A stretch of 64,000 nt of DNA from [Eubacterium] yurii (GTDB lineage: Bacteria; Bacillota; Clostridia; Peptostreptococcales; Filifactoraceae). The stretch spans positions 62,431 through 126,430 of the forward strand of contig FUZS01000004.1 of the NCBI GenBank assembly GCA_900167215.1, in the 5' to 3' direction. Position numbers and translations under genes: made by a program. Positions 1 through 9,808 of this stretch are shown here, piece after piece. Position 1 is the first letter of the stretch. Each line of letters begins with the position of its first letter. Under the pieces are notes generated by a model that did not search any database, was not told the DNA's origin, and saw only the letters and a program-made list of their open reading frames with translations.

Positions 1-159
1 CCTTGTAAATCAATAAGTATGTAAAACCTTACCAGTCTTTAGGAAATAGTAGTATTGGTTTGAGAACCTTGTAAATCAATAAGTATGTAAAACAACTTTT
101 TTCTTATCATCATCAAGTCCAAGGTTTGAGAACCTTGTAAATCAATAAGTAGATAATAT
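1..159 (+). CRISPR. CRISPR array, trailing end
   Basis: Three repeats are visible: a partial one at 1-27, a complete 36-nt one at 58-93 (starts GTTTGAGAACC, ends GTATGTAAAAC) and a last one at 124-159 that matches for its first 27 nt and then diverges. Two 30-nt spacers lie at 28-57 and 94-123. The degenerate right-hand repeat marks the end distal to the leader, so leader and older part of the array lie left of the window. The 36-nt repeat with GTTT/AAAC ends and 30-nt spacers resembles type II arrays, which is inference because no cas gene is visible here. Confidence 0.93.
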
Positions 160-253
160 TTCAAGTAATTTTATATATAATATAGGATAATAGTGTTGAT
201 TAGAAATCACTATAATAATTTTAAATAAATTAGTATATAGAAAGGAGAGAGCT

Positions 254-814
254 ATGAGCTTTAATTTAGATTACTTGCTTAATAATTTAGCTTTTAATAT
301 TAAAGATACTCCTTATAAAAAGCCAAGTGTTGAGGAGCTTAGTCATAACCTCTTTTCATATTTGGATGATTATCAGAAAATGGGATTTTCTTTTATCAAT
401 TTGCCGAATAAGTTGATAAACATCAGCAAAGGGCAAGATAGATATTTACTTTTTGGAGAGAGTTTTTTAGGATATTTCGTTATGGGGGAAGATGGTCAAG
501 TTTTGATGATTTGTAATGATGAAGGCTATGAGGTCTTTCAAGATAATGTTGTATTTGTAAATAGCTCTTTGAAATTATTTGTTTCTTCATATTCTTTGTT
601 TTTATCCAAAGTCTTTGTTTTAAAATCAAAGTTTTTCGAGATTAAAGCTGTTGAGATGGAAGCTATCTCAAGGGAGTTTATGGAAGATGTACTTTCTTTG
701 GAAAAAGACTCTACAAATCAGCTTACATTTTGGGAGCATATAGCATACTTGATAGAAGATGACGGAATAGCCTTAAGAAATGACGTGATTGATTATATCA
801 ATGATGGAGAGTAA
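254..814 (+). CDS. SUKH-like hypothetical protein (possible immunity protein)
   Basis: A 186-residue soluble protein with no signal peptide or membrane segment; AGAAAGGAG sits just before the ATG. The middle (about residues 65-110) reads as a glycine-containing strand, ICNDEGYEVF, then FVNSSLKLFVSS. This order resembles the C-terminal half of SUKH-4/SMI1-KNR4 proteins, where a short strand pair is followed by a 'fvNsSl..F' helix. SUKH proteins are commonly immunity factors against polymorphic toxins or other nuclease effectors. No toxin gene is adjacent: the CRISPR array is upstream and a family A repeat begins 4 bp after the stop. The assignment rests on motif resemblance only. Confidence 0.5.
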   Translation: MSFNLDYLLNNLAFNIKDTPYKKPSVEELSHNLFSYLDDYQKMGFSFINLPNKLINISKGQDRYLLFGESFLGYFVMGEDGQVLMICNDEGYEVFQDNVVFVNSSLKLFVSSYSLFLSKVFVLKSKFFEIKAVEMEAISREFMEDVLSLEKDSTNQLTFWEHIAYLIEDDGIALRNDVIDYINDGE

Positions 815-818
815 TATT

Positions 819-943
819 ATACTATTATCTATTTAATCTATTGATAATTTTCATAAATAATTTATAAAGTAGCATATGTTTCATGACTTTATTATAAATG
901 CACTGAAAAATATTTATCCATTATTTTATTTAGAATTTAGTAT
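819..943. repeat. Family A MITE-like repeat
   Basis: A 125-bp copy starting ATACTATTATCTA and ending TTTAGTAT, with TGATAA/TTATCCAT inner ends. It begins 4 bp after the stop of the SUKH-like gene and may form part of its 3' UTR. Confidence 0.8.
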
Positions 944-984
944 TAGATATATAGAAATAGCTATAAGTTTATTAAATTTTTGCA

Positions 985-1014
985 CAAAAAAGACCGGATA
1001 TTCCGATCTTTTTT
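985..1014 (-). terminator. Intrinsic terminator downstream of clpB, probably bidirectional
   Basis: The hairpin AAAAAGACCGGA / TCCGATCTTTTT has a short TAT loop and A/T tracts on both sides. On the minus strand every pair closes with one G-U wobble; on the plus strand the same position is a C-A mismatch, so it suits clpB better than the upstream plus-strand gene. Confidence 0.7.
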
Positions 1015-1020
1015 GTATTT

Positions 1021-1147
1021 ATACTAATATATTTTTAATTTGTGGATAGTATTCTTTGAGAATTTAATTGAAATATAAATGATATTCATAGTTTTATTAT
1101 AAATTTTCTAAGATAATGCTATCCATTACTTTATTAGAATTTAGTAT
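1021..1147. repeat. Family A repeat, diverged left end
   Basis: About 127 bp from ATACTAATAT to TTAGTAT. The right end (CTATCCATTACTTTATTAGA) matches other A copies; the left end is degenerate. It fills most of the gap between the terminator and the end of clpB. Confidence 0.65.
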
Positions 1148-1204
1148 TAAGTTGAAAGTATCTACAAAACTTATAGTAAAAGTTTTTGATTTTTCATCTA
1201 TTCC

Positions 1205-3796
1205 CTATTTTTTAATCACTATATTGTCGTCTTCCACATCTATAGTTACTGTTGAGTTGTCTTCAAGTGTGCCCTTTATTATTTCCTTGCCGAGCAATGT
1301 CTCAATGTTTCTTTGGATATATCTCTTTACAGGTCTTGCACCAAGTTGTGGAGTATAAGATTCTTCAGCTATCAGAGTTTTTGCCTTGTCAGTAATGTTT
1401 AGGGTGATTTGTCTGTCTTGTAGCCTTGCTTGTATATCTTTTAGGCAAAGTTCCACAATTTGAGAAATTTGATCCTTTGTCAACGGATTGAACATTATTA
1501 TGTCGTCTATTCTGTTCAAAAATTCAGGTTTGAACGAGAATCTGAGCATATCTTCGACTTCTTTTTTCGCCTGATCTGTCACCTCATTGTGTTCTTTGAC
1601 ACTGTCAAGCAGTATTTGAGAGCCGATGTTTGATGTCATTATCACTATAGTGTCTTTGAAGTTTACAGTTCTTCCTTTGGAATCTGTAAGTCTTCCGTCA
1701 TCGAGTAGTTGCAATAATACGTTGAATACTTCGCTGTGAGCCTTTTCTATTTCGTCAAACAATATGATACTATAAGGTTTGCGTCGTACTGCCTCTGTAA
1801 GTTGACCGCCTTCTTCATAGCCTACATATCCCGGAGGAGCTCCAATTAACCTTGCTACAGTGTGTTTTTCCTGATATTCACTCATGTCTATTCTGATTAT
1901 ATTGTCTTCACTGTCAAACAGTGCCTTGGATAGTGATTTTGCAAGTTGTGTCTTACCTACACCTGTAGGTCCTAAGAATATAAATGAGCCTATAGGTTTT
2001 CTCGGGTCTTTGAGCCCTGAACGTGCTCTTAATATACTGTCAGCTACAGATTTTACTGCTTCATCCTGTCCTATGACATCTTGGTGTAGTATGTCTTGGA
2101 GATGGAGTAATTTGTCTCTTTCAGTTTCCACAAGTTTTTGCACTGGTATGCCTGTCCACTGAGATACTATAGTTGCTATTTCTTCTTCTGTTACCTCTTC
2201 TTTGAGTAAGGCATTGTTCTTTTTCTCATCTTGAACTTTGATTTGTTCTGCTAACTTATTTTCAAGCTCGACGAGTTTGCCGTATTTAAGCCTTGAAAGT
2301 GTTTCAAGGTCGTAGTTTCTCTGAGCTATATCCATTTGGTGCTTTACGTCTTCTATTTCTTCTTGCAAGGCTTTAACACCCTGAATGCTTTGACGTTCCA
2401 CATCCCAAGAGGCTTTTTTACTTGCGTAATCCTGTTTAAGTGTACTTAGCTCTTCTTCTATAGTTGCAAGTCTCTTTTTGGATTGTTCGTCACTTTCTTT
2501 TTTAAGTGCCTGTACTTCTATTTCAAGTTGCATTATCTTTCTGCTCATGTCATCAAGCTCTGTCGGAAGAGAGTCTATCTGAGTTCTTATCATTGCAGCT
2601 GCTTCGTCCATAAGGTCTATAGCTTTGTCAGGTAAGAATCTGTCGCTGATATATTTATTTGAAAGTACAGCACAAGAGATTATTGCTGAGTCTGAAATTC
2701 TGACACCGTGGTGGATTTCAAATTTTTCTTTGATACCTCTTAGTATTGAGATAGTGTCTTCTACTGTAGGCTCGTCTACCATTACTATCTGGAATCTTCT
2801 TTCAAGTGCCGGATCTTTTTCGATATATTTTCTATATTCGTCAATTGTTGTGGCACCTATACAGTGCAATTCACCACGAGCAAGCATAGGTTTGAGCAGA
2901 TTGCCTGCGTCCATAGAGCCTTCTGTCTTGCCTGCTCCTACTATTGTGTGGATTTCGTCGATAAACATTATTATATTGCCGTCAGATTTTTCCACTTCTG
3001 TAAGGACGGCTTTGAGCCTTTCTTCAAACTCGCCCCTGTATTTTGCTCCGGCTATAAGTGAGCCCATATCAAGTGCAAATATTGTCTTGTCCTTAAGAGA
3101 GTCAGGCACGTCATTTTTCACGATACGCATTGCCAATCCTTCGACTACGGCAGTCTTACCTACACCGGGTTCACCTATTAGGACAGGGTTATTTTTTGTA
3201 CGTCTTGAAAGTATCCTTATTGCACGTCTTATCTCATCTTCTCTGCCTATTACAGGATCAAGTTTGCCTTTTTTCGCCATTTCTACAAGGTTTCTACCGT
3301 ATTTTTCAAGTACATTGTATGTGTCCTCAGGGTTTTCGCTTGTTACTTTTTGATTTCCACGTACAGAGATTAGCTTTTCCAAAAATACAGATCTCTTGAT
3401 GTCGAATTTTTTGAATATTTCTGTAAGTGCAGAGCCTTTTTCTTCAAACATTGCCAAGAAAAGATGTTCCACTGACACATATTCGTCCTTGAAATCGACT
3501 CTTTCTTTTTCAGCATTTGCAAGCAAGCTTGAAAACTTCCTTGACGCATATACATTTGTTACTGAACTTCCTGATACCTTAGGAAGTTTTGAGATTACTG
3601 TGTCAGTCTCATTTATAAGAGATGTCGTGTTAATATTCATCAGTTGCAATATCTTTGGAATAATGCCGTCTTCCTGCACCAAAAGTGCCTTGAAAAGATG
3701 GATTGAGTCCACTTCCTGATTGTTGTTTGCAAGAGCCAGATTTTGAGCTTCCATTATGGCGCTTGCAGATTTTTGAGTAAATTTGTCCATATTCAT
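1205..3796 (-). CDS. clpB: ATP-dependent disaggregase ClpB
   Basis: An 863-residue Hsp100 chaperone that extracts and refolds aggregated proteins with DnaK. An N-terminal Clp repeat domain (residues 1-145) is followed by AAA module 1 with Walker A GEPGVGKT at 208-215 and FIDEIH. A coiled-coil middle domain follows (about 405-520), then AAA module 2 with GPTGVGKT and LFDEIEKAH. The middle domain and full length distinguish it from ClpC. The start is the ATG at 3794-3796 (MNMDKFTQ), with a GGAGG-type site just upstream; an in-frame extension to 3859 adds 21 residues foreign to the family. A promoter and CIRCE operator lie about 300 bp upstream, indicating HrcA heat-shock control. It appears monocistronic. 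Confidence 0.97.
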   Translation of the reverse strand: MNMDKFTQKSASAIMEAQNLALANNNQEVDSIHLFKALLVQEDGIIPKILQLMNINTTSLINETDTVISKLPKVSGSSVTNVYASRKFSSLLANAEKERVDFKDEYVSVEHLFLAMFEEKGSALTEIFKKFDIKRSVFLEKLISVRGNQKVTSENPEDTYNVLEKYGRNLVEMAKKGKLDPVIGREDEIRRAIRILSRRTKNNPVLIGEPGVGKTAVVEGLAMRIVKNDVPDSLKDKTIFALDMGSLIAGAKYRGEFEERLKAVLTEVEKSDGNIIMFIDEIHTIVGAGKTEGSMDAGNLLKPMLARGELHCIGATTIDEYRKYIEKDPALERRFQIVMVDEPTVEDTISILRGIKEKFEIHHGVRISDSAIISCAVLSNKYISDRFLPDKAIDLMDEAAAMIRTQIDSLPTELDDMSRKIMQLEIEVQALKKESDEQSKKRLATIEEELSTLKQDYASKKASWDVERQSIQGVKALQEEIEDVKHQMDIAQRNYDLETLSRLKYGKLVELENKLAEQIKVQDEKKNNALLKEEVTEEEIATIVSQWTGIPVQKLVETERDKLLHLQDILHQDVIGQDEAVKSVADSILRARSGLKDPRKPIGSFIFLGPTGVGKTQLAKSLSKALFDSEDNIIRIDMSEYQEKHTVARLIGAPPGYVGYEEGGQLTEAVRRKPYSIILFDEIEKAHSEVFNVLLQLLDDGRLTDSKGRTVNFKDTIVIMTSNIGSQILLDSVKEHNEVTDQAKKEVEDMLRFSFKPEFLNRIDDIIMFNPLTKDQISQIVELCLKDIQARLQDRQITLNITDKAKTLIAEESYTPQLGARPVKRYIQRNIETLLGKEIIKGTLEDNSTVTIDVEDDNIVIKK

Positions 3797-3930
3797 AGTC
3801 TTCCCTCCTGTTGTCGTTGTTATATTTATATAGTATTTTTCGAATTCAATAGCAAGCACTGCCTAAAAAGTCATCTCAGATATATTTTGTAAAAATATAT
3901 AAATGAAGCTTTAGCAGTGTTGACTGAGAT

Positions 3931-4044
3931 ATACCAATCATCGTTTATAATGTCATATATTTAGACTTATTGAAATATAATTTTTTTAGTTTTCAACAAG
4001 CGTACTTAATATATTTTTAGGATTATTTAATTGGTCGTTAGTAT
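3931..4044. repeat. Family C MITE-like repeat in the clpB leader
   Basis: A 114-bp copy from ATACCAATCATCG to GTTAGTAT, very similar to the copies at 16534, 24847, 45022 and 48486. It lies between the CIRCE operator and the clpB start codon and so would be transcribed as part of the clpB 5' UTR. Confidence 0.85.
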
Positions 4045-4090
4045 TGATATTTGTTTAATTAAGGTATAATTATAACTTTTCATTTTATTA

Positions 4091-4117
4091 TTAGCACTCA
4101 ATAACAACGAGTGCTAA
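4091..4117 (-). promoter_or_regulatory. CIRCE operator (HrcA-binding site) for clpB
   Basis: A perfect match to the CIRCE inverted repeat: TTAGCACTC at 4091-4099, a 9-nt spacer, and GAGTGCTAA at 4109-4117. It sits immediately downstream of a sigma-A-type promoter on the minus strand, so HrcA binding would block clpB transcription until heat shock. Confidence 0.95.
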
Positions 4118-4124
4118 TAATTTT

Positions 4125-4152
4125 ATTATACTCTTATTTTTCATAATGTCAA
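4125..4152 (-). promoter_or_regulatory. clpB sigma-A promoter
   Basis: On the minus strand, TTGACA (4147-4152) and TATAAT (4125-4130) are separated by 16 nt. Both hexamers are perfect. The predicted start of transcription falls at the edge of the CIRCE operator. Confidence 0.88.
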
Positions 4153-4193
4153 CTGCTTTTTTAAAAAAATTTTAAAATTTTAAATCAAAAAAT

Positions 4194-4259
4194 AAAGACT
4201 TAGTTACAAGATAAATTGGTGTATAAAAAAAATTTTAAGTATCTTGTAATTAAGTCTTT
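4194..4259 (-). terminator. Terminator downstream of the MATE gene
   Basis: A 20-bp stem with a single non-Watson-Crick position (4194-4213 paired with 4240-4259; AAAGACTTAGTTACAAG / CTTGTAATTAAGTCTTT) around a 26-nt loop. It starts 8 bp past the MATE stop and separates that transcript from the clpB promoter. Confidence 0.75.
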
Positions 4260-4266
4260 GAAAGTA

Positions 4267-5574
4267 TTAAAATGTCTTATTGATATTTTTGAAATATATA
4301 GCGTAAAAAATTATGCCAAGTACTAAATATGTGCAATCTATGACAAGGACTATAAGGTAGATTGAGAAAAAGTAAGTCCTTGAAAGTACATAAAGAGCTG
4401 TTATTGAAATGCAGTTTATTATAAATGTGATTATTAGTACGGAATTTGAGTGACCAAGGCTTTGCAGAGCATATTTCGTATTTTCAAAAAAGATTTGAAA
4501 AGATGAAAAAAACAAGATAAAGCCTGTTATCTGGATAGCAAAGCTCATTACCTCATCAATGTCGCTAAACAATCTTACTGTCTGAAATTTAAAAATAAAA
4601 AATAGCAAAGAAATTAAGGTATAAAATATAAGTGTTATTGAAATTGTAATGACAGGAAGTATTTTAAGATGATATAGCTTATTTTTTCTCATATACTCAC
4701 CTACAAAAATAATGAGAGCATTGCAATATACATACATAGGTGTCATGGCTATGGCTGTCATCTTTGTTGTCAAAGCGTAGGATGATAAAGTGAGATATCC
4801 TATCTTACTTATAAGAGCTATCAGCAGTATTTGAAAAATACTCCCTTCCAAGATTTCTTGAAATATAAGGGGAATACTCTTTTTAAAAAGCTCAAATTTT
4901 TTCGAAGATTTGATTTTAAAAGCATGGGCAAAATCATCTTTGAGTATATATACATATACTATGACTTCTATCAGCAGTGAGGATATGGAGCCTATAGATA
5001 TGGCTATTATTGAAAAATCACCTTTTATTATCTTGACAAGGAAGTAGGATATTATTATTTGAAAGACTGAGGCAACAAGACCGGTGTAAAAAATAGTCTT
5101 TGTCATCTTTCTGACCTTCATAAGATTGGACATGGAAAATATGACCAAATTCAATAAAATGGAAACAGATTGAATACTTGCATATATTGTTCCTATTTCA
5201 AGTATCTTGCCTTCAAAATTGTAGAAATTATTAAGGACAGAGCCTGAAAACATCATTGAAAAAATGACTGCAACAATGCCTATAGCAAAATTTAATTTAA
5301 ATATTGATTTGAAATAGTCGTAAAAATCTCTTGTTGCAATCTCTACCTTGGATACTGACATATTAAAAGCTAAGGTGGAAACTCCAAGTATGCCTATAAA
5401 ACTGTAGAAAAATCCGTCAATAACTTCAACTGAAGCAATGGTCTCTACAGAAGTCCTGCCTATGATTGCAAACAAAATGCTTGAAAAAAGCATATTTAAA
5501 AAGCTGTTGAAAATCAGCGGTAGGCAGTATCTATTAAGTTTTATGCTTATCTCTTTTATTATCTGAATATTCAT
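4267..5574 (-). CDS. MATE-family multidrug/cation exporter
   Basis: A 435-residue, very hydrophobic protein with about 12 membrane segments in two similar halves, the length and layout of MATE (multi antimicrobial extrusion) transporters. These exchange Na+ or H+ for organic cations or other small molecules. The N-terminus (RYCLPLIFNSFLNMLFSSI) and the SVEVIDGFF region fit a MATE first and second helix. The start is the ATG at 5572-5574 with AAGGAAG upstream. It is a single gene between repeats and the clpB promoter, so the substrate cannot be inferred from context. Confidence 0.82.
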   Translation of the reverse strand: MNIQIIKEISIKLNRYCLPLIFNSFLNMLFSSILFAIIGRTSVETIASVEVIDGFFYSFIGILGVSTLAFNMSVSKVEIATRDFYDYFKSIFKLNFAIGIVAVIFSMMFSGSVLNNFYNFEGKILEIGTIYASIQSVSILLNLVIFSMSNLMKVRKMTKTIFYTGLVASVFQIIISYFLVKIIKGDFSIIAISIGSISSLLIEVIVYVYILKDDFAHAFKIKSSKKFELFKKSIPLIFQEILEGSIFQILLIALISKIGYLTLSSYALTTKMTAIAMTPMYVYCNALIIFVGEYMRKNKLYHLKILPVITISITLIFYTLISLLFFIFKFQTVRLFSDIDEVMSFAIQITGFILFFSSFQIFFENTKYALQSLGHSNSVLIITFIINCISITALYVLSRTYFFSIYLIVLVIDCTYLVLGIIFYAIYFKNINKTF

Positions 5575-5685
5575 GATTCTTCCTTGCGATTATATTTTTA
5601 TGTTATCAAAGTTTATACTGAAAATCTATTAGATAGTCATTTGAAAAAAATAAAATATGGATAAATGTAATTATAAATTATTCTT

Positions 5686-5811
5686 ATACTAAAATCTAAT
5701 AAAATAATGGATAATAAGTTTTCAGCGAATCTATAATGAAATCATCAATCATAGATATTTTTTTAAAAACTATTTATGAAGATTATCCATAGATTAAATA
5801 GATAATAGTAT
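5686..5811. repeat. Family A MITE-like repeat
   Basis: A 126-bp near-consensus copy. It begins ATACTAAAATCTAATAAAAT and ends TAGATAATAGTAT, with inner ends ATGGATAA and TTATCCAT giving an imperfect terminal inverted repeat of about 28 bp. Confidence 0.88.
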
Positions 5812-6197
5812 TAGTCATAGCTATGTATTTAATTGAGTGATTTTTTAGCTTAGTATAATTATATCATAATTTAATATCTTATACTAATTTTGCCTTTCTT
5901 ATATTTACTTTCATTTTTTATCAAATATTTTTTTAAAATATATAGTCAAATTTTCTGTTTTCAAATATTGGTTTTTTATATTTACTTCTGTAATACATAG
6001 TTTGAAAGTATTGAAATATAAAGGAGTAAATAAAAAGTGATATTTATTTACAAAATAAAGGTTTAAAAAGTATAAAAAAGTAAATAATAATCACATAAAT
6101 AGCATTTTTTGCGGAATTATTTTTTGTTTAGTTATTTATTTGTTAAGTGATACTGAAAGCCTTAAACATCTCTTTAGATATCTTGCGTAGAGATATT

Positions 6198-6314
6198 ATA
6201 CTAAAAATCTATTAAATAACTATATAATAGTATTGCAGTAAAATTGTTGATAATTCGTAAACTGTAATGTCATTAGTAATAAAATTACCGGGGATTATAA
6301 ACAGTGATTAGTAT
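6198..6314. repeat. Family B MITE-like repeat
   Basis: A 117-bp copy from ATACTAAAAATCTATT to GTGATTAGTAT, ending 92 bp upstream of the scrA start codon. Confidence 0.82.
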
Positions 6315-6406
6315 TATACGATATTTCTGTGCATAAGACTTAATATTTATGGATTTTTGAGTGCTACTCAGTATCAAATTTGGAAGTTTTTGAAACGGAG
6401 GTTATT

Positions 6407-7831
6407 ATGGATTACAAAAAAGTGGCTAAAGATCTCACGGACGCAATAGGCGGCAAGGACAATATAGTATCTGCTACCCATTGTGCGACAAGGCTTAGAG
6501 TCATAGTAAGAGATCAGGAAAAAATCGACAAGAAGACAGTTGATAATCTTGACGGAGTCAAAGGTGCTTTTTTCAACTCCGGACAATATCAGGTAATTTT
6601 CGGTACAGGTACTGTCAACAAGGTATTTGAAGAAGTTGCTAATCTCGGCTACGGTGATGCGGTATCTAATGGTGCTAAGGATGACAAATCTGCTGAAGAG
6701 ATAAGAAAAGAGCAGATGACAGGAGGCAATCCTCTTAAAAAAGCTATAAGAACTTTTGGAGATGTCTTTGTTCCTATTATTCCGGTGCTTGTGGCTACAG
6801 GTCTTTTTATGGGGCTTAGAGGTCTGCTTACTCAAAAAACTGTTCTTGCTGCATTTGGTATGACTGTTGAGTCGATAAGTCCGAATTTCCTACTTTGGAC
6901 TAAGGTGCTGACTGACACTGCTTTTGCATTTTTGCCTGCACTTGTTTGTTGGTCTACGTTTAGAGTTTTCGGGGGCTCTCCGGTAATCGGTATAGTGCTG
7001 GGACTAATGCTTGTCAGTCCGTCGCTTCCTAATGCTTATGACGTTGCGGCAGAAAAGGCTGAGGCTATAATGTTCTTCGGTCATATACCTGTAGTTGGAT
7101 ATCAGGGTACAGTTTTGCCGGCGTTTTTTACCGGAATTATAGGCTCAAAATTAGAACAATATTTGAGAAAAAAAGTGCCTGATACTTTTTCTTTGTTGCT
7201 TACTCCGTTTTTCGTTTTGCTTATAATGAGCGTGCTTTCGCTGTTTATGATTGGACCTGTATTCCACTCTCTTGAAAAGGTGGTACTTGCAGCTACAGAA
7301 GTAGTGCTTCATCTACCTATGGGACTTGGCGGTATTATCATAGGAGGCTTGCAACAAATTATAGTGGTAACAGGGGTTCACCATATATTCAACTTCTTGG
7401 AAACTCAATTGCTTGCAAACTACGGCGTAAATGCCTTTAACGCACTTATTTCTGCGGCAACTTCAGCACAAGCCGGAGCTACACTTGCAGTAGGAATCAA
7501 GACTAAGGATGAAAAACTCAAGGCTCTTGCCTTTCCGTCAGCACTTTCAGCTTCACTTGGTATTACAGAGCCGGCAATCTTCGGTGTCAATCTAAGATTT
7601 GTAAAGCCTTTTGTCTGCGGTCTTATAGGCGGTGCTGTAGGTGGATTCTTGGCGTCAGTTCTAAATCTTGCAGGTACAGGTATGTCAGTTACTGTTATTC
7701 CGGGTATGACACTTTATATAGGTAACGGACAGTTGTTTTCTTATATATTTATGCTACTTGTCAGCTGCGCAGTTTCTTTTGCACTTACTTTTACTTTTGG
7801 ATATAGCGACAAAATGCTTGAAGAAAAATAG
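6407..7831 (+). CDS. scrA: Sucrose-specific PTS enzyme IIBC (ScrA)
   Basis: A 474-residue permease that imports and phosphorylates sucrose to sucrose-6-phosphate. The N-terminal EIIB domain carries the phosphorylated cysteine in ATHCATRLR (Cys26); a membrane EIIC domain follows from about residue 105. The protein ends after EIIC, so an EIIA domain must be supplied in trans. The start is the ATG at 6407, 5 nt after CGGAGG; the frame extends 27 nt further without a ribosome site. The sucrose assignment rests on family resemblance and on scrB and scrK next door. A terminator follows at once, so scrB is probably transcribed separately. Confidence 0.9.
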   Translation: MDYKKVAKDLTDAIGGKDNIVSATHCATRLRVIVRDQEKIDKKTVDNLDGVKGAFFNSGQYQVIFGTGTVNKVFEEVANLGYGDAVSNGAKDDKSAEEIRKEQMTGGNPLKKAIRTFGDVFVPIIPVLVATGLFMGLRGLLTQKTVLAAFGMTVESISPNFLLWTKVLTDTAFAFLPALVCWSTFRVFGGSPVIGIVLGLMLVSPSLPNAYDVAAEKAEAIMFFGHIPVVGYQGTVLPAFFTGIIGSKLEQYLRKKVPDTFSLLLTPFFVLLIMSVLSLFMIGPVFHSLEKVVLAATEVVLHLPMGLGGIIIGGLQQIIVVTGVHHIFNFLETQLLANYGVNAFNALISAATSAQAGATLAVGIKTKDEKLKALAFPSALSASLGITEPAIFGVNLRFVKPFVCGLIGGAVGGFLASVLNLAGTGMSVTVIPGMTLYIGNGQLFSYIFMLLVSCAVSFALTFTFGYSDKMLEEK

Positions 7832-7837
7832 ATATAT

Positions 7838-7867
7838 GGCACTTGGTTATTTAAAATGCCAAGTGCC
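7838..7867 (+). terminator. Terminator after scrA
   Basis: A perfect 9-bp stem GGCACTTGG / CCAAGTGCC with a 12-nt AT-rich loop, 6 bp past the scrA stop. The downstream T-run is short and interrupted. Confidence 0.75.
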
Positions 7868-7911
7868 TGAATTTTATAATCATATAATTTTAAATACACA
7901 AATATAAATCT

Positions 7912-8052
7912 ATACTAAAATCTATTAAAAAATTAATACTATAGTTTATTAAAGAGCCTTATAATTAAATCTCAACGAAGTTATTGAAAATCTATGTAAT
8001 CTATTGTGTTGCTTTAAAATAGATACTTGCTATTATAGATAGTCCTTAGTAT
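7912..8052. repeat. Diverged family B repeat
   Basis: About 141 bp from ATACTAAAATCTATTA to CTTAGTAT. Its interior follows family B at low identity, and a second ATACTA near 7935 suggests two overlapping left ends. It occupies the scrA-scrB gap. Confidence 0.5.
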
Positions 8053-8197
8053 AAGATGATTTTAAATTCGCTTTTATACCTTCCTAAAAGCAATTAAAAG
8101 ATAATCAATTTTGATACATAGTAAAAATATATGATTCAGCAGTATTAATATTTGGATAGATTCAATTATATGAAGTAAATAGATTAGAGGGGGAGCA

Positions 8198-9709
8198 ATG
8201 AGAAAGATATCTCTTGAAGAAAAATACAGAGCAATAAAAAATGAAGATAGAGACGAGATAAAAAGACGAAACGAAGAAATACAAAAATCTAAGTATATGC
8301 AAAAATTTCATATCAATCCTCTTTCAGGTCTTATCAACGATCCTAACGGTTTTTGTTTTTACAAGGGGAGATTTCATCTTTTTTATCAGTGGTTTCCCTT
8401 TGGAGGATTTCACGGGGCGAAAAACTGGTACCACACTTCATCTACAGATTTGATACATTGGAAAAACGAAGGCTTGGCTCTAAAGACAGATACTGTATAC
8501 GACAATAGGGGAGTATACTCGGGCAATGCCTTCATCCAAGATGAGAGGATGTATCTTATATATACAGGCAATCATAAGGACGAAAAGGACATCAGGCATC
8601 CTTATCAGGTCGTAGCGGAGCTTGATGGAGAAAAGTTTGTAAAATATCCGCCTATTATCTCTGAGCATATTGAATATACAGAGCATCAAAGAGATCCTAA
8701 GATAATAAGACAGGGTGATATTTATTACCTTATACTGGGTGCTCAAAATAAGGAGAAAAAGGGCAGGCTCTTGGTATATTCATCAGATAATATTTTAAAT
8801 GATTGGAAATTCAATGGTGAGATGAGAGTAGAGGGTTTTGAAGATTTTGGCTATATGTGGGAGTGTCCTGATATTGCAAAGATAGGCAATAAATATATAT
8901 TCCTATTTTCACCTCAAGGGCTAAAGAGTGAGGGATATAGATTCAACAATGTATTTCAAAACGGATATATAATCGGCGACATAGACTTTGAAAATCTGAT
9001 ATTTACGCCTATTTCTGAATTTGAAGAGCTGGACAGAGGCTTTGACTTTTACGCTTGTCAGAGCGCCTTCGTAAGGGATGAAGATGTTGAGGAGGTTAAA
9101 AAGGCTCTGCCTTCGTTTAATAAGAGAGATGCTCTACTGTCTGCTTGGATGGGACTGCCTGACTCGTCATATACTACCGATGAGAGTGAGGACTACAGCG
9201 GATGTCTTGCACTTAGCAGAGTTTTGAGCATTGAAGGAGCTAAGCTTATACAAAGACCGGTAGAATCTGTATATGATTTAAAGGGAGAAAAGCTTTATCA
9301 AGGGGATGAAAAATCTTGCAAGTTTAAGATAGATTCACCGATTTTGATGGAGATGAAGAATATAAATTCATCAAAGTTTTCTCTGAAAATTTACTATGAT
9401 GAAAAAAATGACAGGGGATTTTTTGTAGATTACGATAAAAAGCTCTTGACTATAAAAAGAGACGGATATAACAGGATAAATGAAAATCAAGGCATTACAA
9501 GGACAATAGAGCTTGAAAACTTGGATGAACTGTCAATTTTCGTTGACTCCTCAAGTGTGGAGATTTTTATAAATGACGGGCAGTTTACATCGACATCAAG
9601 GGTATTTCCGGCAGATATGGAAGATGAGATAGTATTTGAAAGTGAAGATAAGGTAAATTTGGAACTTACAAAGCTTAGAGCAAGTGTAAAAAATGAATTT
9701 GCCTTATAA
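8198..9709 (+). CDS. scrB: Sucrose-6-phosphate hydrolase (GH32)
   Basis: A 503-residue cytoplasmic glycoside hydrolase that splits sucrose-6-phosphate into glucose-6-phosphate and fructose. All three GH32 signatures are present: the NDPN nucleophile motif at 47-50 (Asp48), RDP at 165-167 and ECPD with the acid/base Glu222. A C-terminal beta-sandwich follows from about residue 375. There is no signal peptide, as expected for an enzyme acting on a PTS product. GAGGGGGAG precedes the ATG. scrK follows after 99 bp with no terminator between them. Confidence 0.95.
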   Translation: MRKISLEEKYRAIKNEDRDEIKRRNEEIQKSKYMQKFHINPLSGLINDPNGFCFYKGRFHLFYQWFPFGGFHGAKNWYHTSSTDLIHWKNEGLALKTDTVYDNRGVYSGNAFIQDERMYLIYTGNHKDEKDIRHPYQVVAELDGEKFVKYPPIISEHIEYTEHQRDPKIIRQGDIYYLILGAQNKEKKGRLLVYSSDNILNDWKFNGEMRVEGFEDFGYMWECPDIAKIGNKYIFLFSPQGLKSEGYRFNNVFQNGYIIGDIDFENLIFTPISEFEELDRGFDFYACQSAFVRDEDVEEVKKALPSFNKRDALLSAWMGLPDSSYTTDESEDYSGCLALSRVLSIEGAKLIQRPVESVYDLKGEKLYQGDEKSCKFKIDSPILMEMKNINSSKFSLKIYYDEKNDRGFFVDYDKKLLTIKRDGYNRINENQGITRTIELENLDELSIFVDSSSVEIFINDGQFTSTSRVFPADMEDEIVFESEDKVNLELTKLRASVKNEFAL

Positions 9710-9808
9710 GTTAGTATTTACAAAATCGCATAAAAATGATAGTATAGGCTTAATGAATGTATAAATAAAATTAAAATTGATTATATAATTTGGGAATGGG
9801 AGATTGTT

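Larger units (their letters stand above)
5575..6406. other. Intergenic region with two repeats
   Basis: An 832-bp gap between the divergent MATE and scrA genes. It holds a family A copy (5686-5811) and a family B copy (6198-6314). The remainder is AT-rich with no gene or riboswitch that I can recognise. Confidence 0.7.

Noticed and set aside
2625-3353. A 242-codon open frame on the plus strand inside clpB
   Set aside because: It is antisense to a highly conserved region of clpB, has no ribosome site and its composition simply mirrors the clpB codons.
6120-6170. Possible catabolite-responsive element (cre) upstream of scrA
   Set aside because: CTGAAAGCCTTAAACA resembles a cre only loosely and lacks the central CG, so it was not listed.
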